64,000 bases of DNA from Anaeramoeba flamelloides (lineage: Eukaryota; Metamonada; Anaeramoebidae): positions 6,655,001-6,719,000 of the forward strand of contig JANTQA010000036.1 in NCBI GenBank assembly GCA_027625915.1. The letters run 5' to 3'. The notes under the pieces are model-generated. The model was not told where the DNA came from and searched no databases. It worked only from the letters and a program-made list of their open reading frames with translations. This document shows, in pieces, positions 43,846 to 55,516 of the stretch (positions are counted from its first letter, which is position 1; each line of letters opens with the position of its first letter). The translations under genes were made by a program, and so were the position numbers.

Positions 43846-46079
43846 ATCCTGTTTATATTATTGAACCTAAAAAATTATTTCATTTTTTTGAGCAAAACAA
43901 AAGACAATAATCTAAAAAAAATAATAATGAACAAAAAAAATTACTTTTTTGAATTTATAATTGTAAAAAAATCTTGAAATAAATTAATTATTGGAAATTA
44001 AATTCTTATTATTTTTCTCACGTCAAAATTTCCAATGGAATGCTTAATTTGTGGTTTTGATAAATTCAATATCTGTATCCCCTTTAGTTTTAATAAGAGC
44101 AAACCCTATTCAAACAATTTACAATCGCCTGAAATCAAAAATACAGTAAAAAATTTCAATTTTAATATTTTACATAACAAAAGAGACAACATTGTTTCGG
44201 CCCACAATTTTAATATTTTTGAAAGAAAAACTGTTTCTATAAAAATAAAAAAGAAATATAACTGAAAAATGGAAAATCTTTGTATTCTAAAAATATTTTA
44301 ATAGGATGAACAAACAAGTGTTTTTTTAAATTTATTAAATTTCTATTAAAAATTATTGATCAATCAAAGTATAGATAAACAGCAACTAAATTTATCTAAT
44401 TTTTTTATATACCTAAACCCAACTTTAACTTTATATTGACTATGTAACAAAAAAAAATTCGATGAAACCAAACGGAATTACTTAATTGGCAAAATGAAAA
44501 CAAACCGAAGATGTAAAATATTTTGAAAAAATATATTCTTAACGCAACCAAAATCGAACATCTATTGACTCATATTTAAAATAATGATTTAAAATCTATT
44601 TTAGTTGTATGTTTTACTTGAAATACATCAATTTTAGGGGAAAAGGGCTATTTAATACAATTCTACAAAAAAGAAATGACCAAAATCCATCATACACTAT
44701 TAAGAAATACAACAATAAATCAAAAGATACTCAAATAAAAAACTTCCATTTTATTGAATACACTGTAATAGATTTTAAAATAATATTTTATTTCTATTTG
44801 TTTGAAACCAAATAAAATATCTTTTTAAGTGTGTACTTTTCGTTAAGAAAATCATTATTATTTTGAATCTTTTGGAGTTCATAGTATGGTTATTCTTTAT
44901 TTTATTTGATAATGGTCCAATTTTTATGAATTTCGTTTATTATTGTTTTTTCCAAACATACTTTAATAATGAATACAAGTTATAACAATAATGATTGGGT
45001 AACAGTTTTGGGTTTTAACTTTACTATGAAGAATCTGATCAGGTAAAATTTCAAATTCTTGTTAATTTTCTATTTTATGACTTCTTCTGGATCTAAAGAG
45101 ACGAAGAGATTAAAACCATACTGTTTTGGACAACACACCTCCCCATTAAGTATTTTTTTAGTAGTCCTTAAAGAAAATATTATTGACAAAATAATTGAAA
45201 CTTGTAAACAAAACAGCCAACAACCCGAATTTATTTTATAGAATTCTAGAAATCGAGAACCATAAACTTGGTAATCAGGCAAAATATTTTCTATTTTGGC
45301 AAATTGGTCAATCAAACAAATTTAAAAAACTGAAAGAAAAAAAAAAGAAATGAAAAGAATGGAATAAACCTGAAGCTTAAGAATGAAGACAGACTGACTG
45401 GGAAACCAATTTTTCAAATATCTTTAACCAAAAAGCAATTTTGGTCGAGATTAGAAAATTAGTTTTCAATCTTAAACCTTCAAAACAATTTTGTTCTGCA
45501 AATTGTTAGAATTTGCTTTTTGGTATTGTGTTTGACTTTAGAAGTGAAGGACTAAAAGGAAATCTCATTGAAATTTTTGTTTCAGCAAGTAAATAAACTT
45601 CTTTTATTTGTTTGTTGATGAATAAGTGTTTTCTTTCTGAAAGGATCTCTTTGTGTCATCAAAAAGGCTGAATTGTATTGATAAAAAATTCACTTTTACA
45701 ATTATCAGACATTAGAATAATTAAAAGAGTTTCTCTCAAACAAAAACAATAGTGGTGTTTTATTCATTTAATTTCAAATAAGATAAATTACTTCTATCTA
45801 CCAAAAAAGGTTAAAAAAATAAAATTTCTACTGTTAATCCTATACTTATTGTAAAAAGTAATGTTTTCGTTGGAATTATGAGATATATTTTCTTTCAGAA
45901 TAATTAATGCAATTCTGATTAAGAATAATTTTTTCGTTTGAGTCCACTATTCAAAAAATTCAAGACTCCAAACCTAAAAGAATTTTAAATCCATTTCGAA
46001 GTTTTGAGTACGATCAATATTAAATCAAAAAAAAAATCAATTTTTTGTCTTTTATTAATTCAGAATAAACCCTTTTTTT
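43846..46079. other. Intergenic, no gene called
   Basis: Small frames at 44035-44265 (begins MECLICGFDKF), 44609-44815 and two overlapping opposite frames at 45059-45315 have no recognisable motif. The frame at 45080-45241 (MTSSGSKETKRLKPYCFGQH) is the least noise-like but too short to call. No repeat was identified. Confidence 0.4.
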
Positions 46080-49000
46080 ATGAACTTTTTAGCAAAAAAC
46101 TTTCAACTTGTTCTAACTTTTTTTTTATTCTTCCTCACTACTAATGTCTTGTGTGAAGTTAAAATGGTCAAAGGTATAAACCTTGAAGGGGAGTATGTTG
46201 TACATTTCCCTTTTGGGGTTGATCCTGAAGAAATTGCTAACCAAGCTGGCTTTAGGATCTTGAAACAAGTAAAAATTGCAAATAGTAACCAATATTATGT
46301 TTTGCAGCAAGATCCTACTTTAACTTACAATTATGATTTACTCGAGGAAATTGCGGAAAACATTACTCCAAACAGAATTTTGTATTATTCCAAAAAAGAT
46401 ATCGGTAAACCTTTTTTTAGTTTTTAATTTTATCACAAAAAACAAACTCAAAAATTGAACACAAATTCCAAACAATCAACAAAATTATTATTAAATGATT
46501 TTTTAACTTTGTACTTTCAGATTTTTACCACTTGCTTGCAAAAAATAAAAAAAAATCATCTCATTTTTCTCAACTGTGAAATTTTTATTTCTCAATTTAT
46601 CTCAAAAATGATCAACAAAAAAAAGCAAAAGATTTTTTTTGATAACTTTTTTTTAGAAAGTCAAACATTCAAAACCAAGAATATACTTGATTGTAAAATA
46701 AAAAGATCAAAATTTTTATTCAACTTTCTAAAAAAAATCCAATTTCAACAATTAAAATAAAATCATCACAGTTCCACAATTTTAAAAAGGGAAAATTAAT
46801 AATTTCGGTCGATTTTCAGAACAAATAATTTGGAAAAGTTAAAAGATCTGAAATCTTTTTTTAGAAAAGTTGAATGAAAATTTTGTTTAATTTATTTTAC
46901 AACAACAGTCAAAAAAAACAACCACACTCTTGTTACTTATCACTTTTTTATAATATTTTTCCGATTTTACATTCCTCAAGAACGAAAGTTCTTTCAAATC
47001 TTTTTACTGCAAAAACAAATTCAAACAAAATTATTACATTTTTTAATATCTTTTGTTCTTATTTGCTTAGTCAACCCTAAAATCCATTGCAATGAATTTT
47101 AAAAAAGTTCTTACATAATTCTGGGATTTGAAAAATATAATCGGATAAAATTTCAACTGATTATCTTTTTTCAATTCGGAAATCTGACTTTCATTGAGAA
47201 TTTTTTGTTCACTCAAACATCTATCTATAGATAAAACAAAAATGAATGAACCAAATAAATAGAGATAACACAAATTACAACCATTTCTTTGAAAACTCTG
47301 CTTATCAAAGAAACAACTTTGAAAAAAAATAGGAAATGAAATATAAGTCGGTAAAAAATTTTTCCCATTTATTATAAGCTTGGTAGTTATGAATTTTCTG
47401 AAAAACCTTTTTTGACAACGAATGAAACAAAAACAGTTTTATATTTTTAGATCATAAATCACTCATTAAGAAAGAACTAAACTTGATAACACACCTAGAA
47501 TTCACTTTATTTCACCTGGACTTGAAATGTATCAGAAATGATTATGATATTAAATATTTTGTAAAAAATTTATTATCTGGTATTCAAATTTTAAAGGTGA
47601 AAATTTTTCACTTCCTTTTCCATATTTTTCCTTTTGAAAGAGATTTCTCAAAGAAGTAGGTTGTGGGCTGTGGTCTGTAATTTAACAACTCTTTATTTTT
47701 GAAAAAGGATATTGAAAAGATTTCCCTTTTGTAATTCAAATACCAGTAATACAATTTCAAAAAAAGATCTTTTTTTGCAAGATTTCTTCAAGATTGGGAA
47801 GAAAGAGTGAACTTTCCAAAGAGTACACTTTAAACAAAAATGAGAAATAGGAAAGTCACAAATAACCTTAAACAGGATAAACATTTGTGTCTGATTAACT
47901 TTTTTCTTTTATTAGATTTCAGATTTTGAAAACTCTGTAAAAACTCAAAAAATGATATATCCATTTTAAAAAAGCATATCAAAAACATTTTTTTAAAAAT
48001 CTCTTTAAAAAAGATCAAAAACTTCAATAGAAATATTGCTTGTTGATAAATAAATGAAATTTTTATTCACACTTTTTTGAAAATCACTTTATCCAATTTA
48101 ACCTTTACAGAAAAGTTTTTTCAAAATGGGTCTGAGATTTAGTGAAAATTGAAAATCATGTCAATAGTAAAATCGTGGTATTAAATCCACAAGATCAATT
48201 GAAAAAATACTTTCCAGTTTAGATTTAAATACTATTATTTCTACATCTTTACAAAAATAATTTTTTATTCTTTTATTATGCTTTAAATACAATCTTACTT
48301 ATGATCACAAAATAAAAAAAAAAAATTTTTTTTATTGAATCGAAGAGAGGAAATATAAAAAAAATACAACTTTTTGTTTATCAGAACCACTAAACTTTAT
48401 TTAATGATCTTTGTTCTCATTATAACTTTAACAGGATTAAAAACCACACCCAAAAAAAAAATATTATAGTTACATATAATTATAATAGATATTACCATAC
48501 ATATTTCCTTAAAAAACAAATAAAAAAAAAAAACAAATTTATTAAATCAATCATTGTAAAACCAATGTAATTATTTCTGATGAAAATAAGAATGTTCAAA
48601 TCTAATAATTACTGAAAAGAATTGTACTTTTTATATCGATTTTTTTTTTTTTATTTTTTTTTTTTTTTTTATTTCCAAAATTAAAAACTAAAAGTTTTAA
48701 AAATCATCTATAAAAGAGTTTAATAATACAAAATAGCATATTCTGGTGATGAGCTATTCTTAATCACCCTTACAAAATGACCGCATCCCTCTCAAATTTT
48801 TGTAATAAATTTTGTTTATTTTTATTTATTTTGGGTACTTTTCAAATATTGAAAAACCCTTAAAATATTTCTTTTTGAAATTGAGATCAAGATCAAATTA
48901 CAAAAAAAAAAAAAAATATTACACTTAAAGAACCCCCCCCCCCTAATTTCGAATAAGTACAAATAATTCAAGTGTTTTTTTAAAAAATTAAATAAAAAAA

Positions 49001-52000
49001 ATCCAAATTACTTTTTTTTTTAATGTAATTAAAGGGAGGGGTTGTTAATCCCACTTGTTGGACGTTGTGTTTTCCAGAATTTAAAAAAAATTTGTTAAAT
49101 CTTCGATTTTATTCTATTCCTTTGAATTCAGGCAAACTGTGATTAGGTTTTTTTTTTTAATTTTAGAAATTAAAAAAAACCTCGGCACTTAAAGGCACTC
49201 TACCACACTTCCCTAACCACTAAAAAACAATTTAATTAAAAATTTAAAATATTCAAAGTTTTTAAAAAAATATTAAATCCTTGTAAAAAACAATTTTTTT
49301 TAATTATGATTTAATATGTCACCTCAATAATAAATAAAAATAATAAAATAGCAAAAACTGGTTATTCTCCTGATGATTATCTTTATGCTGATCAATTTCA
49401 TCTCACAAACACTGGCCAATTTAGTAGTAGAGTTGGTATTGACGCCAATGTGAAACCTGTTTGGGATGAAGGAAACTTAGGGTCCGGTGTTGTTGTTGCA
49501 GTTGTTGATGATGGATTACTATCATCCCATGAAGACATTTCTCCAAATTTTTTGAGTGAATACTCTTATGATTTTTGTAATGACAAAGATGATCCCTCAC
49601 CCACCGATGATGAAAACAGTCATGGAACTGCTTGCGGCGGAGTTTGTTGTGGCGCTAACGATGGTAATACTTGTGGTGTAGGTGCAGCACCCGAAGCACA
49701 GATAGTCGGAAGAAGTGTTTTATGTGGGGCAACGACTTCCGAATTTGCCCAAGCACTTGGCGATAATTGTGAAAGTATTCATGTTTCAACGAATTCTTGG
49801 GGTCCTTCTGGTTGTGACTCAAGCAGTTGTTATTATTTCAGTGCCAGTTATGTTGAAGAAAATGCCATAATAGAATGCTCTGAAATTGGCCGAAGTGGTT
49901 TGGGTACAATTTATTTATTTGCTGCGGGAAATGAAAGAGAAGATGGAGGTAAATTTAATTTTTTTTTTAAATTTTTCCCAAAATATTTGTCTAATATTAT
50001 ATTTGGGTTTCTTAATTTATTCACATGCGCTTAAAGATTACACAGGAACTCAAATAACCCAAAAAAAATTCAGAAATCCCAAAAATCTAGGAAACACAAT
50101 TTTTCGAAATACTATACATCATTTTTGAATGAATAATTTTTTTTTTATTTTATTAGTAATTTGGATGTTAACCTAACCAAATATAAAGATTTAAACCATT
50201 AAATTATTTTAATATCCACCCAAGTAGATATTTGAGAAATAATTGATGATTAACATTTAAAATAATTCTATTTTTATTCAAACAAAAAAAAAAAAACTAA
50301 ACTTTAAAACATTTTTTTTTAAAAATCAAAAAGAATTGATCCACAAACTTTCAAAAATATTATTTCTTTAAAATCAAAAGTTAAAAATGTACAAGTAATC
50401 CTGAGCTAAAATTATCATTCAAATGAAGATAAAAATCCTTTTAAAGCTATTAACAGGACTATTGTCGATATTTTTTTTAAACAATTTGAAATAAAATATA
50501 ACAAAAAATATTAAATTCATAATTGAATGATTTACATTAAAAGGTAATATTGAATTAATAATTTAACAATTTACATATTTTTATACTTGACAAAGTAAAT
50601 GAAAAATATTTTAAAAAGGGAAGAATATAATTAATAATCTCATCATCTATTCAGAAATAATATTCCAACATTTTTCCAATTAATTTTTCTTAAGATTTAT
50701 TGTATAATATTTATTTGACATAAAACCAAAAATATAATTGAATTATCTTTTTTAAAAGTCAAAACTTGCTTTTTTTTCCGATTAAATTTATTTATATATT
50801 TCCTTTTCCCTTATTTGACCCAATTTCCAAGAAAAAAAAGCACCATTCATCATAAAAACAAGCTAGTCTCAATACCCTTTGGGTTGATCTTTTCATTGTT
50901 TTGATTTTTGAATTAAAATTTGTTTTTTATTATTTTTTTTTCAATTTTTATTTAACAATTGGAGTTTTCTTGAACTGAATTGATTATCGCATATTGAATA
51001 ATTTTACATTAAATAGTTTTTAACCTTTGCAAAAAAATCTTATTATTTCCATGAATTAATGAAATGAAAAGTTTGATTTTTAATCGAATGTGGATTAATT
51101 ATCCTCTTTAAGTTTTTAAATACCTTTTATTTGTTTTTTTATTTTCGTAAAGAAAAAATAGGACATTTACTTATCTTAAAATAAAATCAATAATTTCTAT
51201 AAATCAAGGAATTACAAATTGATTTAAAATATTTTTTAATCGAATTTAGATATTTATTTTTTCAAGAAAACACATTTTTTCAAAAAAATATTATTTTGGT
51301 ATGTTAAGCCATACAAATTCTGAAAATAATATTTTAAGCATAAAGATCACTAAAATTAATTAATTATTTATTATTTTTGACAATTATTATTGAGTAAGAG
51401 AGTCTATACTGAATTTTTATTATATTTTTACCAAATGTGAATATAAAAGTATTTTTTTTTTTTTTGGTTTAAATTTTACATGATTTCACACAAAAAAACA
51501 ACTTTTAATCAAACTAAAATTTCCAATAACTATTTTTAATTTTTCAGATAACTGCTTTTTGTTATTTTTATTTTTATTTGATTAAATTTCAGAAACAACA
51601 AATAAATTCTTGAGAGTATTTTACTCCCACCTTGAATTATAAAATTACCCTTTTTATTATATCCTATCATTCTCAACCTACTATAGAAGAAAAATTATAT
51701 ATTTCAAAAAAGAATAATAATAATTATTCAATAAAACTTTTTTTTTTTTTTTTTTGGGATTAAAAAAAAAACTACTTTGATTTGAAATATATAAAGAGAT
51801 TAAATAAATAGGTTCTAGACACTTCAAATTAATTTACTTTTTAATAATTAAAAATTCTAGATTCAATAAATTCAAACCATTTTTAAACCATTTTGAATTT
51901 CTTAATTTCATTAATCTGAACACTTAAGAAATAGATTTATGGTATTGTTTTATATATTTCTACGATAGCCAAAAAATTGTTATTCTAATATTACTGGGAT

Positions 52001-53279
52001 TTATGTATTTAGCTACAATTGGTTACCACCAGGAATTACTTCAAGAGTCAATTCAATAATATTTTTTATATTTCCTCAAAAAATCAATAATAAGAAAAAA
52101 AAAAAAAAAATTATTTAAAAATAAAAAAAAAAATACAAAAATATTAAAAAATATTAAAATTTCAATTAATAATTATTTTTATAATTTGTATATCTTAAAA
52201 ACAAAAATAAAAAACAAAACTTTTATGATATTATTTAAACTGTTATCTTTTCTTTAGGTGATGTAAATCAGTATGGATTAACCAAATTACCACAAGTTAT
52301 TACAGTTGCGGCAATTGGCCCATCTGGTTCAATTGCCTATTATTCAAATGAGGGCAGTGGAATTTTAGTTTCTGCCACATCAAGTGGTTACAATAAAGAA
52401 GATCAATATACAGGCATTAGAACCACAACCACAGGGAGTACAACTAGTTGCACAACTGGATTTGGAGGGACTAGTTCTGCTACACCACTCGTTGCAGGCG
52501 TTGTTGCACTAATTCTTAGCGAAAATCCACAACTAACATATTGGGACATTCAAGGTATCCTTATTGAATCTGCAAGACACATTGAGACCGATGACGAAAG
52601 TTGGCAAGAAAACGGAGCCGAATATTATTATTCACATGATTATGGTTTTGGTTTAGTCAATGCTGAACAAGCCACAATTCTTGCACAAACCTGGGAAAGT
52701 TATGAAAATCTTAAAAACTGGACATCTACAACATACACTGTAAATATGGAAATACCGGATAACGATGAAACAGGAATAACTGTCAATTTTGATATGGACT
52801 TGGAAGAAAATAATATTACAATTATTGGAGGGGTAGTAATGATATTGTCTATAGATCATGATCAGCTTGGGAATGTTGATATTTCTCTGACCTCCCCCTT
52901 TGGTACTGTTGCTAGACTTGCAAAGGAAACGAATAATTATCAAACTGGAATCACTAGCTACCCCTTCATAGCTAAATGCTTTTATGGTGAACTTTCACAA
53001 GGGTCATGGAAATTGCAACTTAAAGATCTTGTGTCTTCAAACACCGGTCAATTAATTGACTGGCAAGTAAAAATTTATGGTATAGAACCTCAAGATAAAA
53101 CAAAAATACCATACGACGATGAACTCCCCGAAGATGTAGATGAAGAAGATGATACAGACGATAGCGCTAGTGTCAACATGGATCAACTTATAACTATCGG
53201 GGTTGTTATTGCAGGAGTTGTCGTTTTTGTTGGTCTATTTTCATTGTGCTTTCGAAAGAAAAAGGAAGATTTAGACTAA
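46080..53279 (+). CDS. Kexin/furin-like proprotein convertase
   Basis: Three exons (46080-46404, 49352-49948, 52258-53279) join in phase into 647 codons. In order: a signal peptide (~1-25, ending NVLCEV), a prodomain, then an S8B subtilisin domain. Its catalytic residues are Asp161 (AVVDDGLL), His199 (ENSHGTACGG), oxyanion Asn302 (FAAGNE) and Ser380 (GGTSSATPLVAG). SWGPSG is the usual S8 block. A P domain follows (~450-583; GITSYPFIAKCFYGELSQGS, SWKLQLKDLVSSNTGQLIDW), then an acidic stalk, a membrane helix (~618-639) and a short basic tail. Such enzymes cut precursors after dibasic sites in the late secretory pathway. Many Cys (CCGAN, CNDK, SSSCYY) suggest extra disulfides. The introns are long (2,947 and 2,309 bp), and a small missed exon in intron 1 cannot be excluded. 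Confidence 0.93.
46709..46884. mobile_element. Family F element in convertase intron 1
   Basis: Arms AAATTTTTATTCAACTTTC and, inverted, AAAATTTTCATTCAACTTTT enclose ~125 bp related to 22851-23020 (TTCCACAATTTTAAAAAGGG, AATTAATAATTT). The open frames nearby (46455-46760, 46874-47080) are not genes. Confidence 0.55.
47573..47749. mobile_element. Family D element in convertase intron 1
   Basis: The left end ATCTGGTATTCAAATTTTAA and the inverted right end ACTGGTATTTGAATTACAAA carry the family D signature, and the inner CACTTCCTTTTCCATATTTT and AAAGAAGTAGGTTGTGGGCT match 60725-61069. It is ~177 bp with a TA at the edges. Confidence 0.6.
49030..49215. repeat. Family P short copy in convertase intron 1
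   Basis: AGGGAGGGGTTGTTAATCCC, then the palindromic unit TTTTCCAGAATTTAAAAAAA...ATTCTATTCCTTTGAATTCAG, then CTCGGCACTTAAAGGCACTC. It ends about 135 bp before exon 2. Confidence 0.65.
49949..52257. other. Convertase intron 2, no inner gene
   Basis: A 2.3-kb intron lying between the codons for the oxyanion Asn and the catalytic Ser. It is AT-rich throughout. I see no mobile-element ends or frames of interest in it. Confidence 0.7.
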
Positions 53280-53961
53280 TCATTTTTCATTTTTTTTTTA
53301 TATTAGTAAACTATAATTGAAATTATTTGATTTCAGAATAATAATTATTATTTACTAAATATTGTGAAATATATTGATTCCAATTTGAAAATTTATTTAT
53401 TGGTTGTATTTATACTTTAGAATTGTTTTAAAAGCAAACTAATAAATTTAAATACCCAATTAAAAATAAAATATCAAATTTAGTTTTTTTTTTTTTTTTT
53501 GTTTTTTGAATTGTAGGTTATTTAAACAAAATATTGCAAAACTTATAGGAAAAGGAAAAGAATTTAATTGTTTCCTAAAATTCTAAAACAAGTTCAGAGT
53601 TGTAAGATTATTTATCTTTATTATTTTTTTACCAAATATTTTTATGTATGAAAATCAAAATATTAATAATTTTTTTTTATTTTTAATCTTTCTTTCAGGT
53701 AAATCTAATTAAACTTTTTGGCTGAGGTATTAATTTAAATAAAAATGAAATAAAAGAAATTTAATAACTAAAAATTTTTTAATAATTGTGAAGAATATAC
53801 CAATTCGAAATAATAATATTGAGGAATTTATATTTACAAATAATCAAAGTTAATTATCATAAATATTGAAAAACGAGATAAAATAAATTTAGTGACAACA
53901 ATATAAAAAGAAATCTAATTTTTATAATCCAAATAGGAAAACTAAAAAAAAAAAAAAAATA

Positions 53962-54154
53962 CAGCAGTTCCACTTTTAAGACATAAAATTTGAACGAAAT
54001 TTAAGGTACAAAATAATCTCAAATTAATGTATATTTTGTGGAACTTTTTTTAGACAAATTATTTTACTTCAATTTGAATTTTGTACCATAATTTGAGATA
54101 TTTTTTGTTCCTTAAATTTTGTTCCAGTTTTTTTATTAAAAATGAAACTAACTG
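53962..54154. mobile_element. Family A MITE, diverged
   Basis: The left end CAGCAGTTCCACTTTTAAGA follows TA (53960-53961), and the right end is ATGAAACTAACTG followed by TA. It is 193 bp, with arms that have drifted more than in the 14-17 kb copies. Confidence 0.75.
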
Positions 54155-54454
54155 TATGAAAACATTAATAATTTTATTTGGTAACGTGAAAGATATAAAG
54201 TTCTTTGAATCAAATAGAAAAAAAAATTGTCAAAAATTCTAGATAAGAAACTATATGAATAAAATATTCTTAGAAAAAAAAACACTGAAACTCTTGAAAA
54301 TGACTAATCAATATTATCAAATTTATCGTTCTTGTCAGGAATTTTTCATCAAAACTCTCATGATTAGAAAAATTAAGATAATAATGAAAAAGTAATAACT
54401 AAAAATTGAAAACAAAAAATATTAAAAATAGTAAAAAATTAATTTATAAATTAA

Positions 54455-54995
54455 GGCACATAGTGCCCCACTCTTAGAGAGAGCATCTAAGTTTTTTTTT
54501 CTAATTTAAAAGAATAAAGCTAAATCTTAGATTTTACTCAATTCTTTGAAATAAAAAAACCCAAAGTTAGCTCGAATACCAATTATTAATCACGGATTGT
54601 GGAATTTTGATTTGCAATCGATAATCTTTCTATTGGATTTTTGCCCCTCCTGAGAATTCTAGGGACGTTTCTTCAAGTACCGTCAAGTGCCCAGCTTTTC
54701 CAGAAACCATAAGAACTGAGAAAAATCTTTGAATTTACCAATTCTTTGAAATTCTGAAATTTAAAAAAACCACCGTTAGCTTTTCTATAATTTAAAAGAA
54801 TTGAGTAAAATCATATAGATTTTATCCAATTATTTCGAATTTTGGAAACGAAAAGCATTCCATGACACTTGACGGTACTCTATGGACACTTTCGTTAGGT
54901 TTTCCAGGGTTTAAAAGAATGGGGTTAAATCAAATATTTTGCTCAATTCTTTTGAATTTTGGAAAAGCTAGACACTCTACGGCACTTGACGGACA
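54455..54995. repeat. Family P composite palindromic repeat, inverted order
   Basis: It contains GGCACATAGTGCCCCACTC, four palindromic units (starting near 54500, 54690, 54780 and 54900; each with TTTAAAAGAATTGAGT or a close variant and its inverse), TTATTAATCACGGATTGTGG, GATAATCTTTCTATTGGATT, and repeated CACTTGACGGTACTCTATGG / CACTCTACGGCACTTGACGG. The module order mirrors 42670-43400. Confidence 0.7.
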
Positions 54996-55516
54996 CTTTC
55001 AATAGTTATCATCAGTTATTATTTTTTTTCTCTATTTAATAATTGAGTTTTTTTAGGTGATAAGTGTATTTTAAAAACTATTAGTTATTATCGATTCAAA
55101 AAAATATCCTAAAGCTACCTTTCAACTAAAATTCATACACGTCCATTAAAAAAAATTTACCCCCAAAATGGAACTTTTATTCCCTACTGGAGACTTTTAA
55201 AAATCAAAGTACTACTAACAAAAATAAATACAATACCCTCGGGCTTTTAAATTACTTGCGTGTTTGTCATCTTGCGAATAAACTTTCTGAAAAAAATGAG
55301 ACGATAATTGAAGTAATATTTTTGTATTACTAGAAATTTTTAATTTTATTTTTTTATAAGATTGTTGTAAAAACATTTTTTTTTTAAATTATATTTATTA
55401 TATATGAAAACAATAACAATATTAAAAAGTTAATACATGGAAATAGTTTCACTATAATTAAAAAAAAAAAAAAAAAGCAAAGTAAAAATAAAAATAAAAA
55501 AGAAAACCCCCTATTA

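Noticed and set aside
44035-45315. ORFs 44035-44265, 44609-44815, 45059-45241 and the opposite 45070-45315
   Set aside because: Short, AT-driven composition, mutually overlapping on opposite strands, no motif.
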